Of a stretch of DNA of 64,000 bases, positions 41,505 to 50,147 are shown piece after piece. This DNA is from Anaerolineae bacterium (GTDB taxonomy: Bacteria > Chloroflexota > Anaerolineae > Aggregatilineales > UBA3940). Location: assembly GCA_016926255.1 (NCBI GenBank), contig JAFGOY010000028.1, positions 1 to 64,000 of the forward strand. The letters are read 5' to 3'. The first letter of the stretch is position 1, and each line of letters begins with the position of its first letter. The notes beneath the pieces are model-generated. The model ran no database searches. It had not been told where the DNA came from and worked only from the letters and a program-made list of their open reading frames with translations. The position numbers were made by a program, and so were the translations under genes.

Positions 41505-41537
41505 CCCCGGCTAAAACGCCGGGCTAAAATCGATAGG
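41505..41537. repeat. CCCGG/CCGGG hairpin repeat, copy 3
   Basis: CCCCGGCTAAAACGCCGGGCTAAAATCGATAGG (read as CCCGG-ctaaaacg-CCGGG plus CTAAAATCG). Confidence 0.6.
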
Positions 41538-41691
41538 TCGCCCTCAGGCAGGACGGAACCCTGACCCCTACGAGACGAGATCGGGGATGGGAATCATCTG
41601 GAAGATTGTTGAATATTCGGGCACATGAACGGGTCGGCCCGGTTCATTGATCCGTACATACGACAAGGTCGATTAGCACAGGCAAAATCGA

Positions 41692-44600
41692 ATGACGGCC
41701 AAAGGTTTGTCAAAGCAAGAACTTATTGCAGAGTTAGAAGCAACACATGCCAGGCTTGCCCGATATGAGCAGGCAGGAGGCGATATCAACTTCGAGCAGG
41801 TGAAGAAGTACGGAAACGACCTGGCCCGAATCTATATCGTCGAGCGACAGAAGCACGATGAATTAAAGACAACGCTCAGGCAGCTCGACACGGTCATCGC
41901 CAGCATTCCGCACGGGCTGCTGGTCGTCGACGACAGCCTGACGGTGCAGAAGGCGAACAGTGCTTTTTGCGAGCTTTTTCAGAAGGACAGCGAAACCGTC
42001 ATCGGAAAAACTCTCAACGAACTCAATCTGCCGGAGGGCATCGAAAAGGCGCTGCTGGAACTGACATCACCAGGAAGCGCCCGGAAAGTGATCGAGATTC
42101 AGATCGACGAGCCGGAATTCCTGGCGCTGCGGACGTGGGCGACCCGCCTGAACTCGGCAACATCGGGTGGCTGGCTGATCCTTGTCTACGATGAAACCAC
42201 CCAGCAGCGTGTCGAAATAGCGCTGCTTGAGAGCCATCGAAAACTACAGGAAAGCGAAGAACAGTTCCGGTCACTGGTCGAGAACGCACTGGCCGGGATA
42301 TTCGTCATCGACCACAATTTCCGGTTCATCTACGGCAATGACGAACTGGCCAGGTACCTGGGATACGAAAGAGAAGAACTGGTCGGGACGGATTTCCGCA
42401 AGTTGATCACCGAGAAATCACTCGGCATAGTAGTCGACAACTACAACCGGCGGCAGCGCGGAGAAGAAGACGTACCCAATCGATACGAGTTCTCCGTGCT
42501 CCGCAAAGATGGCACAGAGCTGGACGTGGAGATCAGCGCGGCGATCACGAAAGACGTCAATGGCAACCCAATTACAATCGGGCAGCTGCTCGACATCACC
42601 GACAGGAAAAAAGCGATAGAAACATTGCAGACAAACGAACACTTCTTAGAGACCGTTTTTCAGGGTATCCGGGATGGGCTGGTCGTTCTCGACCGCGAAA
42701 TGACCATCGTGCGGACTAACCACTGGATCGAAAAAATGCGGGCCGACAGGATGCCGCTGGTCGGGGAAAAATGCTATAACGTATTCCATGAACTTGGCAA
42801 AATCTGCCCCTGGTGCCCCTCGGAAACGACAATGGAAACCGGTGAGGTCGAAACGTCAGTCGTTCAGGTAACAACCGCCGACGCCGCCGACAGGTGGCTG
42901 GAAATAACATCGTTTCCGTTAATCGGCGATAACGGCGAAGTGACCAGTGTCGTCGAGCATGTGAAGGATATTACCGAGAAGAAGAATTACCAGGAATCGC
43001 TGGGCCGCTACGCCGAACGGCTCAACATTATGCGGGCCATCGATCAGGCGATCCTGACAGCACAATCACCGCAGGAGATCGCAAGCGGGGCGATCAGACA
43101 CATCCAGACCCTCATTCCCTGCCAGCGGGGAAGCGTGGTCAATTTTGACCTGGAACTGGACATCTCGACGATGCTCGCCACCCAGACCGACCTGGAGACG
43201 GAAGCCGACATCAATTACCAGGTCCCGCTGAAGGTGCTCAATATCGAGCCGCTGAAGAAGGGTGAAATCATCCACGAGGCCAATCTAGCCAACTTCACGG
43301 ATGCACCGCCACCGCTCAGGCTACTGCAAAAAGAGGGAATCAAGACATACGCCATGATTCCAATGATTGCACAGGACGAGTTGATTGGTGCGTTGAACCT
43401 GGGAAAGACCATCGAGGAGCCGTTTACAAACGAGCAACTGGAGATCGCCCAGGAAGTAGCGAACGAACTCGCCATCGCCATCCGACAGGCAAGACTGCAC
43501 GAGGCGGAACGGCGGCAGCGCGTTCTGGCTCAGACACTTCAAAAGATGTATGAAAACATGGCGAGCCTGTCCGATCAATACGAGATATTTTCGGCGGTCG
43601 TCAAGAGCCTGTCCGAACTGGTGGAGTTCGACCGGGCGGTGGTGCTGCTGACTGAGAAGGAACAGGCGCGGATCGCTGGTACATATGGTTACCCGACCCC
43701 CTCGACCCTGCTGGGAACGACCTACCAGTATGAAGAGAACGAGGTGATGCGCACGGTGCTTTCGTCAGGAGAGATGATCGCCCTGACACGCGGCGAGAAC
43801 GAGAATTGGGACCCTCAACTGCCCTGTATAGAGCCTGAGGCAAAGCTGTGGATCGGCATTCCGCTGACCAGCGGCGACGCGATAATCGGAATGCTCTGCC
43901 TTACCAGCGATCACCAGGAGAAATACCCGGCCTACAGCTACCAGACGATCCGGGATTTTCTGCAACCGGCGATTCTATCAATAGAAAAAAATCGCATTCT
44001 CACCGAACTGGACAGCAGCCTGAGCACGCTGCGCGAGGCCCAGGAACACCTGACACGCTCAGCGCGGCTGTCGGTGGCCGGGGAACTGGCGGCAGGGGTC
44101 GCGCACCAGATTAACAACCCGCTGACGACGATCATCGCCCAGACGTACCTGCTGTCGAAGAAGCTGGAACACGATTCGAATGCCTATGCCGCAGCGGAAG
44201 CGATCAAGAGAGCGGCTTACCGGGCCGGGACGGTCGTGCAGCGGATGCTCGACCTCACCCGAACACGGCCTTACAACATGCAGATGGTCGATGTCGGCGA
44301 ATCGGTAGCCAACGCGGTCGACCTGATCCGGTCGCAAATCGAGCCACATATCGCCAAAATGACCCTCAAAACCGATCCCAACCTGCCAATGATCCGGGCC
44401 AGCGAACCGCACCTGGAAGACGTCTGGCTGAACCTGATCCTGAATGCGAGGGACATTGTGATAGGTCAGCCTGATGGTATAATAGAAATCACGACCAGCT
44501 TTGAACCAGAAAATAACGTGATTGCGGTTTCGGTAAGAGATAATGGTGCCGGTATTCCGGACGAAGATATCGATCAAATCTTCGAGCCATTTTTCACCAC

Positions 44601-44760
44601 AAAGGAACACGGTACCGGTCTGGGGCTGGCAATCTGCCAGGAAATTGTGAGACATCACAACGGAACGTTAACAGTCGAGAGCACGCCGGGCAAGGGCACG
44701 ACATTCACAACACGGCTCCCTATTTCAGAACCGACAACTACCTACGCGGAAAACAGATAG
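41692..44760 (+). CDS. Soluble multi-PAS/GAF histidine kinase (NtrB-like H-box)
   Basis: 1022 residues with no transmembrane helix. N-terminal coiled coil, PAS 1 (~60-165), PAS 2 (~190-305, NALAGIFVIDHNFRFIYGN), PAS 3 (~310-430), GAF 1 (~445-600), GAF 2 (~625-780), then HisKA with LAAGVAHQINNPLTTI and HATPase ending GTGLGLAICQEIVRHHNG. The AHQINNPL box is the NtrB/ZraS form. PAS 3 carries a Cys cluster (Cys361, Cys372, Cys375, in CYNVFHELGKICPWCP), a motif seen in PAS domains suspected of metal, heme or redox sensing. The OmpR-type regulator 118 bases downstream is the probable partner. Confidence 0.92.
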   Translation: MTAKGLSKQELIAELEATHARLARYEQAGGDINFEQVKKYGNDLARIYIVERQKHDELKTTLRQLDTVIASIPHGLLVVDDSLTVQKANSAFCELFQKDSETVIGKTLNELNLPEGIEKALLELTSPGSARKVIEIQIDEPEFLALRTWATRLNSATSGGWLILVYDETTQQRVEIALLESHRKLQESEEQFRSLVENALAGIFVIDHNFRFIYGNDELARYLGYEREELVGTDFRKLITEKSLGIVVDNYNRRQRGEEDVPNRYEFSVLRKDGTELDVEISAAITKDVNGNPITIGQLLDITDRKKAIETLQTNEHFLETVFQGIRDGLVVLDREMTIVRTNHWIEKMRADRMPLVGEKCYNVFHELGKICPWCPSETTMETGEVETSVVQVTTADAADRWLEITSFPLIGDNGEVTSVVEHVKDITEKKNYQESLGRYAERLNIMRAIDQAILTAQSPQEIASGAIRHIQTLIPCQRGSVVNFDLELDISTMLATQTDLETEADINYQVPLKVLNIEPLKKGEIIHEANLANFTDAPPPLRLLQKEGIKTYAMIPMIAQDELIGALNLGKTIEEPFTNEQLEIAQEVANELAIAIRQARLHEAERRQRVLAQTLQKMYENMASLSDQYEIFSAVVKSLSELVEFDRAVVLLTEKEQARIAGTYGYPTPSTLLGTTYQYEENEVMRTVLSSGEMIALTRGENENWDPQLPCIEPEAKLWIGIPLTSGDAIIGMLCLTSDHQEKYPAYSYQTIRDFLQPAILSIEKNRILTELDSSLSTLREAQEHLTRSARLSVAGELAAGVAHQINNPLTTIIAQTYLLSKKLEHDSNAYAAAEAIKRAAYRAGTVVQRMLDLTRTRPYNMQMVDVGESVANAVDLIRSQIEPHIAKMTLKTDPNLPMIRASEPHLEDVWLNLILNARDIVIGQPDGIIEITTSFEPENNVIAVSVRDNGAGIPDEDIDQIFEPFFTTKEHGTGLGLAICQEIVRHHNGTLTVESTPGKGTTFTTRLPISEPTTTYAENR

Positions 44761-44878
44761 CCCGGTCCAGTCAAACATTGTCTCCGGTCAATACACACCC
44801 GGCAGCCGGGCCAACCTCCGGGTTGGTCATGATTCGCTGCCGCCGGCAACCTGATACAGATGGAAAGTCGGCAGACCT

Positions 44879-45574
44879 ATGGCGCACATTCTGGTAGTTG
44901 ACGACGAAAAGGAAGTCCTCGATTCGATCAAGGGCGTGCTTGAAGATGCCGGGTTCACCGTCAGTTCGGCAAACGACGGCCTGACCGCCCTGGAGATGCT
45001 GGAACAGAATGCGTTTGACCTGGTGGTTCTCGACATCATCATGCCGGAAGTGAATGGGCTGGAAGTCTGCCGCCGCATCCGGGCGAACCCGCACCTGGCA
45101 CTGATACCGGTGCTGTTTCTCACCGCGATGGGACGGGTGACCGACATCGCCGAGGGATTGGACGCCGGAGGCGACGATTACCTCACCAAACCGTTCGAAG
45201 TGATCGAACTGCCTGCCCGTGTGCGAGCGCTGCTGCGCCGTGCGCCCGGCGGCACGCTGGACGCCGACAACGATTATCTCTCCACGAATACCATTCATCT
45301 CCACACTTCGCGCCCGGAAGCGAAAGTCGGCGACCGGGTGATCGAACTGACGCCAACCGAACACCGGCTGCTGCGCTACCTGATCATCAACCAGGGGCAG
45401 CCGGTATCGACCAACCGGCTGCTGGAAGACGTCTGGGAATACCCCAGCGGGGTCGGCGACCCGCAACTGGTGCGGGTACATATCAACAACCTGCGCAGCA
45501 AGCTGTCGGGCGGTGACGAGGGAAAGCCGATCATCCGGAATTTGCATGGCAAGGGATACCTGGTCGACGATTAA
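44879..45574 (+). CDS. OmpR/PhoB-type response regulator
   Basis: 231 residues: receiver with VVDDE, LVVLDIIMPEVNG, FLTAMG and YLTKPFEV, then winged helix with ELTPTEHRLLRYLIINQGQPVS and RVHINNLRSKL...HGKGYLV. Follows the soluble multi-sensor kinase on the same strand and is its likely DNA-binding partner. Confidence 0.92.
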   Translation: MAHILVVDDEKEVLDSIKGVLEDAGFTVSSANDGLTALEMLEQNAFDLVVLDIIMPEVNGLEVCRRIRANPHLALIPVLFLTAMGRVTDIAEGLDAGGDDYLTKPFEVIELPARVRALLRRAPGGTLDADNDYLSTNTIHLHTSRPEAKVGDRVIELTPTEHRLLRYLIINQGQPVSTNRLLEDVWEYPSGVGDPQLVRVHINNLRSKLSGGDEGKPIIRNLHGKGYLVDD

Positions 45575-45976
45575 AAACCTATCCGGAAATTCGCTTCGTT
45601 TATTTTGGATAGATAGAAGACCTACAAGCCGGCCCTCACCCTAAATCCCTCTCCCTCATGGAGAGGGACTTTGATTCACGAGAGAGTGCAGATAGTTATT
45701 CCCCTGTTTTTTCCAGTCCAGTATGTCTCTTTGATCAAGTGACTCTCGATTTTGCGCATGGATTATCAGCCTTCGGCAAAACGTCCCTTCCCCACAGGAG
45801 GCGATCAGGTTGGGCTGATTTATCGCACGAGGGCGGGGTAGGTACAATCTTCAGTCGTCTAAGCCTCGCCCCGACCGGCGGATCGAATTGTTTCACCCGG
45901 TTGAAATCCACGCGGGGGCGATCACACAGGGTCAAATGAGCGGCCTGTTACGATTTCGTAATCAATAAATTAATGC
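45575..45976. other. Intergenic region upstream of the chemosensory operon
   Basis: Contains the second copy of the CCCTCACCC palindrome (45633) and an unassigned mixed region. Probable promoter area of the operon starting near 45977. No gene seen; frames on both strands here are short and repeat-derived. Confidence 0.5.
45633..45671. repeat. CCCTCACCC...CCCTCTCCC/GGAGAGGGACTT repeat, copy 2
   Basis: Identical over 39 bases to 19274-19312, 26 kb away. Confidence 0.85.
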
Positions 45977-46759
45977 TTGTTTATACTTTTGCCCCACCAT
46001 CTATGGTATTTATCAAGCAAGGACAGAACTTTCATTCCTGGATTGGTAAAGCGAAAAGCTATCGGTATGTGTCAGAGGGCGTGGAATTTAATCATAATGG
46101 CAAGTAATCGCAAGTGGAACGTACAGCCAATCATGTCGAACAACCAAGTCGTATATACATGGAAATCGTCCCCGGTTGAGACGCCACACAGTCAATCCAG
46201 ACAACAAGCAACGACGGCGAAGTCAATGAGGCGAATTACTCAGAACTACCTCATGCTAGCAAAATTAGAACACTCCGATTTCAAACTAAAACTCGCTTTT
46301 ACCGATCCCATCCGCGACATCATCACACCGGTCTGGGCACAGTTCGTAGACAGTTTCAACGAGCGCAACCAGATTTGCCGGATCAGAAGCGACGGTTCTC
46401 AAAGGCTGATATGGGCAGACGAGGAACTGCTCAAGTTCGTCATCGAGAACCTGCTTGATAACGCGACCAAGTACGGCGAGGCTGAAGGAAAACTGGTAAT
46501 CAGCGTCAGCGAACGCGGTCCGGTTGACGAATTCAGCGTATGGAACAGCGGGCCAGGCATCGAAAACGGCGACCTGGAACGTATCTTCGAACGATTTACC
46601 CGGGGAAGAAACCTCTCTCCAAAAGACGGTGCGGGAATAGGGCTGTATCTTTCACGCAAGATCATCGAGGCACATGGGGGACATATCTGGGCCGAATCAA
46701 AACCCGGCTCATGGACAAATATCGTATTCACAATCCCGAAACGGGGATTCACCGACTGA
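45977..46759 (+). CDS. Degenerate histidine-kinase-like ATPase lacking an H-box
   Basis: Up to 260 residues; the real start is unclear (ATGs at 45977, 46067 and 46097 all lack good ribosome sites). From about residue 80 it resembles the end of a DHp domain (SMRRITQNYLMLAKLEHSDF) and then a complete HATPase: FVIENLLDNATKYGEAEG, SVWNSGPGIENGD, FERFTRGR, GAGIGLYLSRKIIEAHGG. No HELRTP-like phospho-acceptor is present, and the ~80 residues before match nothing. It may be a truncated kinase remnant or an ATP-binding regulator for the CheY-like protein that follows. First gene of the chemosensory run. Confidence 0.7.
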   Translation: MFILLPHHLWYLSSKDRTFIPGLVKRKAIGMCQRAWNLIIMASNRKWNVQPIMSNNQVVYTWKSSPVETPHSQSRQQATTAKSMRRITQNYLMLAKLEHSDFKLKLAFTDPIRDIITPVWAQFVDSFNERNQICRIRSDGSQRLIWADEELLKFVIENLLDNATKYGEAEGKLVISVSERGPVDEFSVWNSGPGIENGDLERIFERFTRGRNLSPKDGAGIGLYLSRKIIEAHGGHIWAESKPGSWTNIVFTIPKRGFTD

Positions 46760-46881
46760 TCCGGCTCAACCGGATTGCCGACCAATTTGTCGAAGTCGAA
46801 GCCAGTTGATGGAATAAATACCGGTGTAATAACCGAGAGACTATCAAGCATCAAACTCGAAGGGATTTTCCGGACGAAATT

Positions 46882-47268
46882 ATGACCGAGATACTAGTTG
46901 TCGAGGACAGCCCAACAATTATCAGCACAGTCGAGCAGTTCCTGCAGATGCAGGGCTACGGCGTGCATGTTGCCCGTGACGGTCTTTCGGCACTGGCCGC
47001 CGTACGCGCATTAGCGCCAAAACTGGTACTTCTGGACATCATGCTCCCCAAAGTCGACGGTTTTGAAGTGCTGAATGTCATCAGGAACAACCCAAATTAT
47101 GACCAGATGCCGATCATCATGATGTCGGCGCTGACCAATCCTGAGGACGTGGAACGCGCCTATTCCGTCGGAGCAGACGATTACATTAAAAAGCCGTTTA
47201 CCGAAACCGACCTGCTGGACGTCGTCAAGCAGCACTTCATAAACGGGCGAAAAGTCCAGGCCATCTGA
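46882..47268 (+). CDS. CheY-like receiver (first of the chemosensory operon)
   Basis: 128 residues: VVEDSP, LVLLDIMLPKVDGF, MMSALT (Ser in the switch position) and YIKKPFTE. The sequence resembles PilG/PilH/PatA-type receivers of twitching-motility chemosensory systems more than flagellar CheY. It is 19 bases upstream of the M16 peptidase gene, so both are co-transcribed. A degenerate kinase lies upstream. Confidence 0.9.
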   Translation: MTEILVVEDSPTIISTVEQFLQMQGYGVHVARDGLSALAAVRALAPKLVLLDIMLPKVDGFEVLNVIRNNPNYDQMPIIMMSALTNPEDVERAYSVGADDYIKKPFTETDLLDVVKQHFINGRKVQAI

Positions 47269-47287
47269 CCAGCGGATACAGGCAACC

Positions 47288-48652
47288 ATGCAAAACGACC
47301 ACGTACAGAAAACAGTCCTCGAAAACGGCATCCGCGTCTTAAGCGAACGGATGGAAGGCACGCGCTCGGCGAGCATCGGGGTGCTGGTCGATGTTGGATC
47401 GAAGGATGAATCCGACAGCGAACGTGGTTATGCGCACTTCCTGGAACACATGCTGTTCCAGGGAACAGGCGAACGGGACGCACAGGCAATCGCCGAGATG
47501 ATGGAGATCGGCGGGGGGGCAATCGGAGCGTTTACGGCACGCGATTACACCGTCTACCACGCGACCATCCTCGACGACTACATCCCGTTTGCGCTCGAAG
47601 TGCTGGGCGACATGCTGGGCAACAGCGTGCTGCCCGAAGAAGCACTGAACCGCCAGCGCACAGTGATCCTGAACGAGATCGCCGGGCAGGTCAACCCGAT
47701 GCGAATCGCCAACACCAGCCTCAAAAAAGCCCTCTGGCCGCAAAACCCGCTGGGTTTCCCAACCGCCGGAACCAGAGAAAGCATCGACCAACTGACACGG
47801 GAAACCCTGCTTGATTTCATGCATAAAACCTATTCGGCCAACCGGCTGGTATTGGCCGCAGCAGGAAATATCGATCACCAGCTATTCGTCGAACAGGCGC
47901 GAGACAGCTTCTGGCAGATACAGAGACGCGAACCTCCCACCCCACCCCCATCCCCATCACCTACATCAAACATCGTCACTGCTACCCCACGCGATCTCCA
48001 ACAAGTCTACTTCGCCGCCGCATGGCCCGCACCTCCTTACACCGATCCCGACCGCTACGCCTGGCACCTGTTCACTACCCTATTCGGGGGTGGATCGAAC
48101 TCGCGCCTGTATCGACGACTACGAGAAGAAATGGGAATGGTCTACCACATCGCCGCAGAATACCAGGCGTATGGCGCAACCGGCGCGATGGTGGTCGAAG
48201 GGGCGACCGGCCCACAGACATTGGTCCCGGTGCTGGCAAGCATGCTAATCGAACTGGCACGAATGGCCGAAGACGCCGTCGACCCGGACGCCCACCACCG
48301 GGCAGCCCAGTCGATGATCAGCCAGCACCTTGTATCGGGCGACTCAGCTTATGTACGGATGAGCCGGTTGGCCCTGCAGGAACTGTATTTCAAACAGATC
48401 GTCCCCAGCGATGCAGTGATCCATGAATTGCAGCACCAGTCAGCCGACTCGGCGCAGAAGATCGCCATGCAGCTGGCCAGCGGCGACCTGCCGACCATCG
48501 CGCTCGTCGGGCCGATCGGTGAGGGACTGCTCCAGCAGGTGGGGATGATGCTTTCAGACTTTGGAGGCACGCCAACACTGGCGTATTCATCGAATGGACG
48601 GCAGCCAGCAGCAGTGCAGGCAGCCAGCGAACAGGCAATTCAAGACAGGTGA
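47288..48652 (+). CDS. M16-family zinc peptidase
   Basis: 454 residues, cytoplasmic (no signal peptide). The inverted zinc motif HFLEH gives His50, Glu53 (catalytic) and His54; the third ligand is Glu130 in RQRTVILNEI, at the family spacing of 76 residues. The second, inactive M16 half is present (DLQQVYFAAAWPAPP, FGGGSNSRLYRRLREEMGMVY). This is the PqqL/mitochondrial-processing-peptidase-like domain pair, often working as dimers on small peptides. Its place inside a chemosensory operon is unusual and may indicate processing of a signalling or pilin-related peptide (inference). Confidence 0.93.
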   Translation: MQNDHVQKTVLENGIRVLSERMEGTRSASIGVLVDVGSKDESDSERGYAHFLEHMLFQGTGERDAQAIAEMMEIGGGAIGAFTARDYTVYHATILDDYIPFALEVLGDMLGNSVLPEEALNRQRTVILNEIAGQVNPMRIANTSLKKALWPQNPLGFPTAGTRESIDQLTRETLLDFMHKTYSANRLVLAAAGNIDHQLFVEQARDSFWQIQRREPPTPPPSPSPTSNIVTATPRDLQQVYFAAAWPAPPYTDPDRYAWHLFTTLFGGGSNSRLYRRLREEMGMVYHIAAEYQAYGATGAMVVEGATGPQTLVPVLASMLIELARMAEDAVDPDAHHRAAQSMISQHLVSGDSAYVRMSRLALQELYFKQIVPSDAVIHELQHQSADSAQKIAMQLASGDLPTIALVGPIGEGLLQQVGMMLSDFGGTPTLAYSSNGRQPAAVQAASEQAIQDR

Positions 48653-48693
48653 CTTTCATTCCAACATTCCAAATTTCAATCAGGAGGACAATC

Positions 48694-48849
48694 ATGCCAT
48701 TGGATGAAAATGTAAAGAAGAACTGGGAAAAACTACAAGAGAAGTACAACTACCCGGTAGATGCAATGGGTCGGCCTATCGACCCGAACGACCAGGAAAC
48801 CCTGAAAGTCTGGCAGGAAGAGGGTATCGACAACTTCATGCAGAAATAG
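48694..48849 (+). CDS. 51-residue small protein of unknown function
   Basis: MPLDENVKKNWEKLQEKYNY starts after a strong CAGGAGGAC site, 41 bases behind the M16 peptidase. It is highly charged with two predicted helices around a Pro/Gly turn (DAMGRPIDPNDQET) and no signal or membrane segment. No family recognised. Its position just after a peptidase makes it a candidate partner or substrate. It is too well positioned, with too strong a ribosome site, to be a chance frame. Confidence 0.75.
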   Translation: MPLDENVKKNWEKLQEKYNYPVDAMGRPIDPNDQETLKVWQEEGIDNFMQK

Positions 48850-48857
48850 CCTGTCGA

Positions 48858-48944
48858 CAACGGGGGCCAGGCCATCACCCACCATCGTCAACCTACCACT
48901 CGCCCACCGTCACCTGTACCCCAACCCCGGTCTGGCCCCCGTTG
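48858..48944. repeat. 13-base inverted repeat enclosing a C-rich loop
   Basis: CAACGGGGGCCAG (48858-48870) is exactly complementary to CTGGCCCCCGTTG (48932-48944). The 61-base interval is C-rich and nearly G-free on the plus strand, with two imperfect copies of a CACC(A/G)TC-AACCT-like unit. Confidence 0.75.
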
Positions 48945-48998
48945 ACCAATATTAGCGACCGGCACAAACTGCCAGAAGTTTGAGCCAATGAGGAAATT

Positions 48999-49376
48999 AT
49001 GACCGAATACCGTGTATTAGTCGTCGACGACAGCCCAACCGTATTATACAAGACCGCGATGATGCTCAACGAAGGCGGCTACAAGGTCATCAAGGCGACC
49101 GACGGACAGCAGGCGCTGGAACTCGCCAGGCAGGAGCAGCCCAGTCTAATCCTGCTGGATGTCATTCTGCCCAAATTAAACGGGTTCCAGGTGTGCCGCG
49201 CGTTGAAGTCGATGCCGGAAACCGCTCAAATCCCGGTAGTGATGGTCACCAGCAAAACCAAAGATCGCGACCGCCACTGGGGGATAGAGCAGGGAGCCGA
49301 TCAGTATATTACCAAGCCATTCGAGGCCGACGATCTGCTGGACGTGATCGACAGACTGCTGCCTCAGACAACATAA
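48999..49376 (+). CDS. CheY-like receiver (second of the chemosensory operon)
   Basis: 125 residues: VVDDSP, LILLDVILPKLNGF, MVTSKT, YITKPFE. PilH/PilG-type by resemblance (the LLDVILPKLNGFQVCRALK and DQYITKPF stretches). A hairpin with a C-rich loop lies just upstream. It precedes cheW by 72 bases. Confidence 0.92.
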   Translation: MTEYRVLVVDDSPTVLYKTAMMLNEGGYKVIKATDGQQALELARQEQPSLILLDVILPKLNGFQVCRALKSMPETAQIPVVMVTSKTKDRDRHWGIEQGADQYITKPFEADDLLDVIDRLLPQTT

Positions 49377-49448
49377 CCTATCCGTATGGGATAGGTTCCA
49401 ACAGCGAGTCTATCAGAGTGACTTGCGGATAGATTTCAGGAAAACAAA

Positions 49449-50099
49449 ATGGCAAGAAGGAAAGCGAAATCCGGCGAGCAGCCGGTTGAAAACCAGAGTG
49501 AACTAACGGAAGCCCAGGCCGAGCACGGCTCAAACGGCAACGGGCCGGAACCGGAAATGCTTGACCTGAACGCGATGCTCGCCGAGATCAGCGGGCGGTT
49601 GATAGCGGCGGGAAGTACCTCGCTGCCGCATCGCCAGAGCGAGGTTCAGCAGCCAATCGAACGAAAGCAGTCGGTGGTATTCATCCTGAACAACCAGCAT
49701 TACGCGTTCGAGATTTCACGCATCCGCGAGGTGCTGCGCCTGCCGGAGATCACCCGCGTGCCCGGACTGCCCGACTGGTTGCTGGGCGTAATGAACGTTC
49801 ACGGGGAGATCGTGTCGGTGGTCGACCTGGCCTACTTCTTAGGAATCAAGGCACAGGCGACATCGTACGTGACGACGGTGCTTGTCGCCCAGACCGGCGA
49901 CCAGCAGATCGGCTTATCGGTTGACGACGTGGAGCAAATCCACACTTTTCCGGTCGACCTGATCGGCGAACCGCTGTGGGAGGTCGAACCAACTATTGCC
50001 GAGTATTTGCAGGGCACGTTCGAACGCACCGATCACTTTATTCACTTACTGGACTGCGACCAGTTATTGCACGGCTCGCAGATGCAGCAGTTTACGTAA
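49449..50099 (+). CDS. cheW: CheW-family adaptor
   Basis: 216 residues. The CheW domain starts at about residue 75 (VVFILNNQHYAFEISRIREVLRLPEITRVP, then GVMNVHGEIVSVVDLAYFLGI and the VDDVEQIHTFP segment). CheW bridges receptors to CheA. The first ~70 residues are acidic, Gln/Asn-rich and probably disordered, longer than in flagellar CheW. It is placed directly before the receptor and CheA genes. Confidence 0.92.
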   Translation: MARRKAKSGEQPVENQSELTEAQAEHGSNGNGPEPEMLDLNAMLAEISGRLIAAGSTSLPHRQSEVQQPIERKQSVVFILNNQHYAFEISRIREVLRLPEITRVPGLPDWLLGVMNVHGEIVSVVDLAYFLGIKAQATSYVTTVLVAQTGDQQIGLSVDDVEQIHTFPVDLIGEPLWEVEPTIAEYLQGTFERTDHFIHLLDCDQLLHGSQMQQFT

Positions 50100-50147
50100 T
50101 GTAGTTATTCAGTCAATAGAGAGAGACGTTAAACGGGGGTAGTAGTA

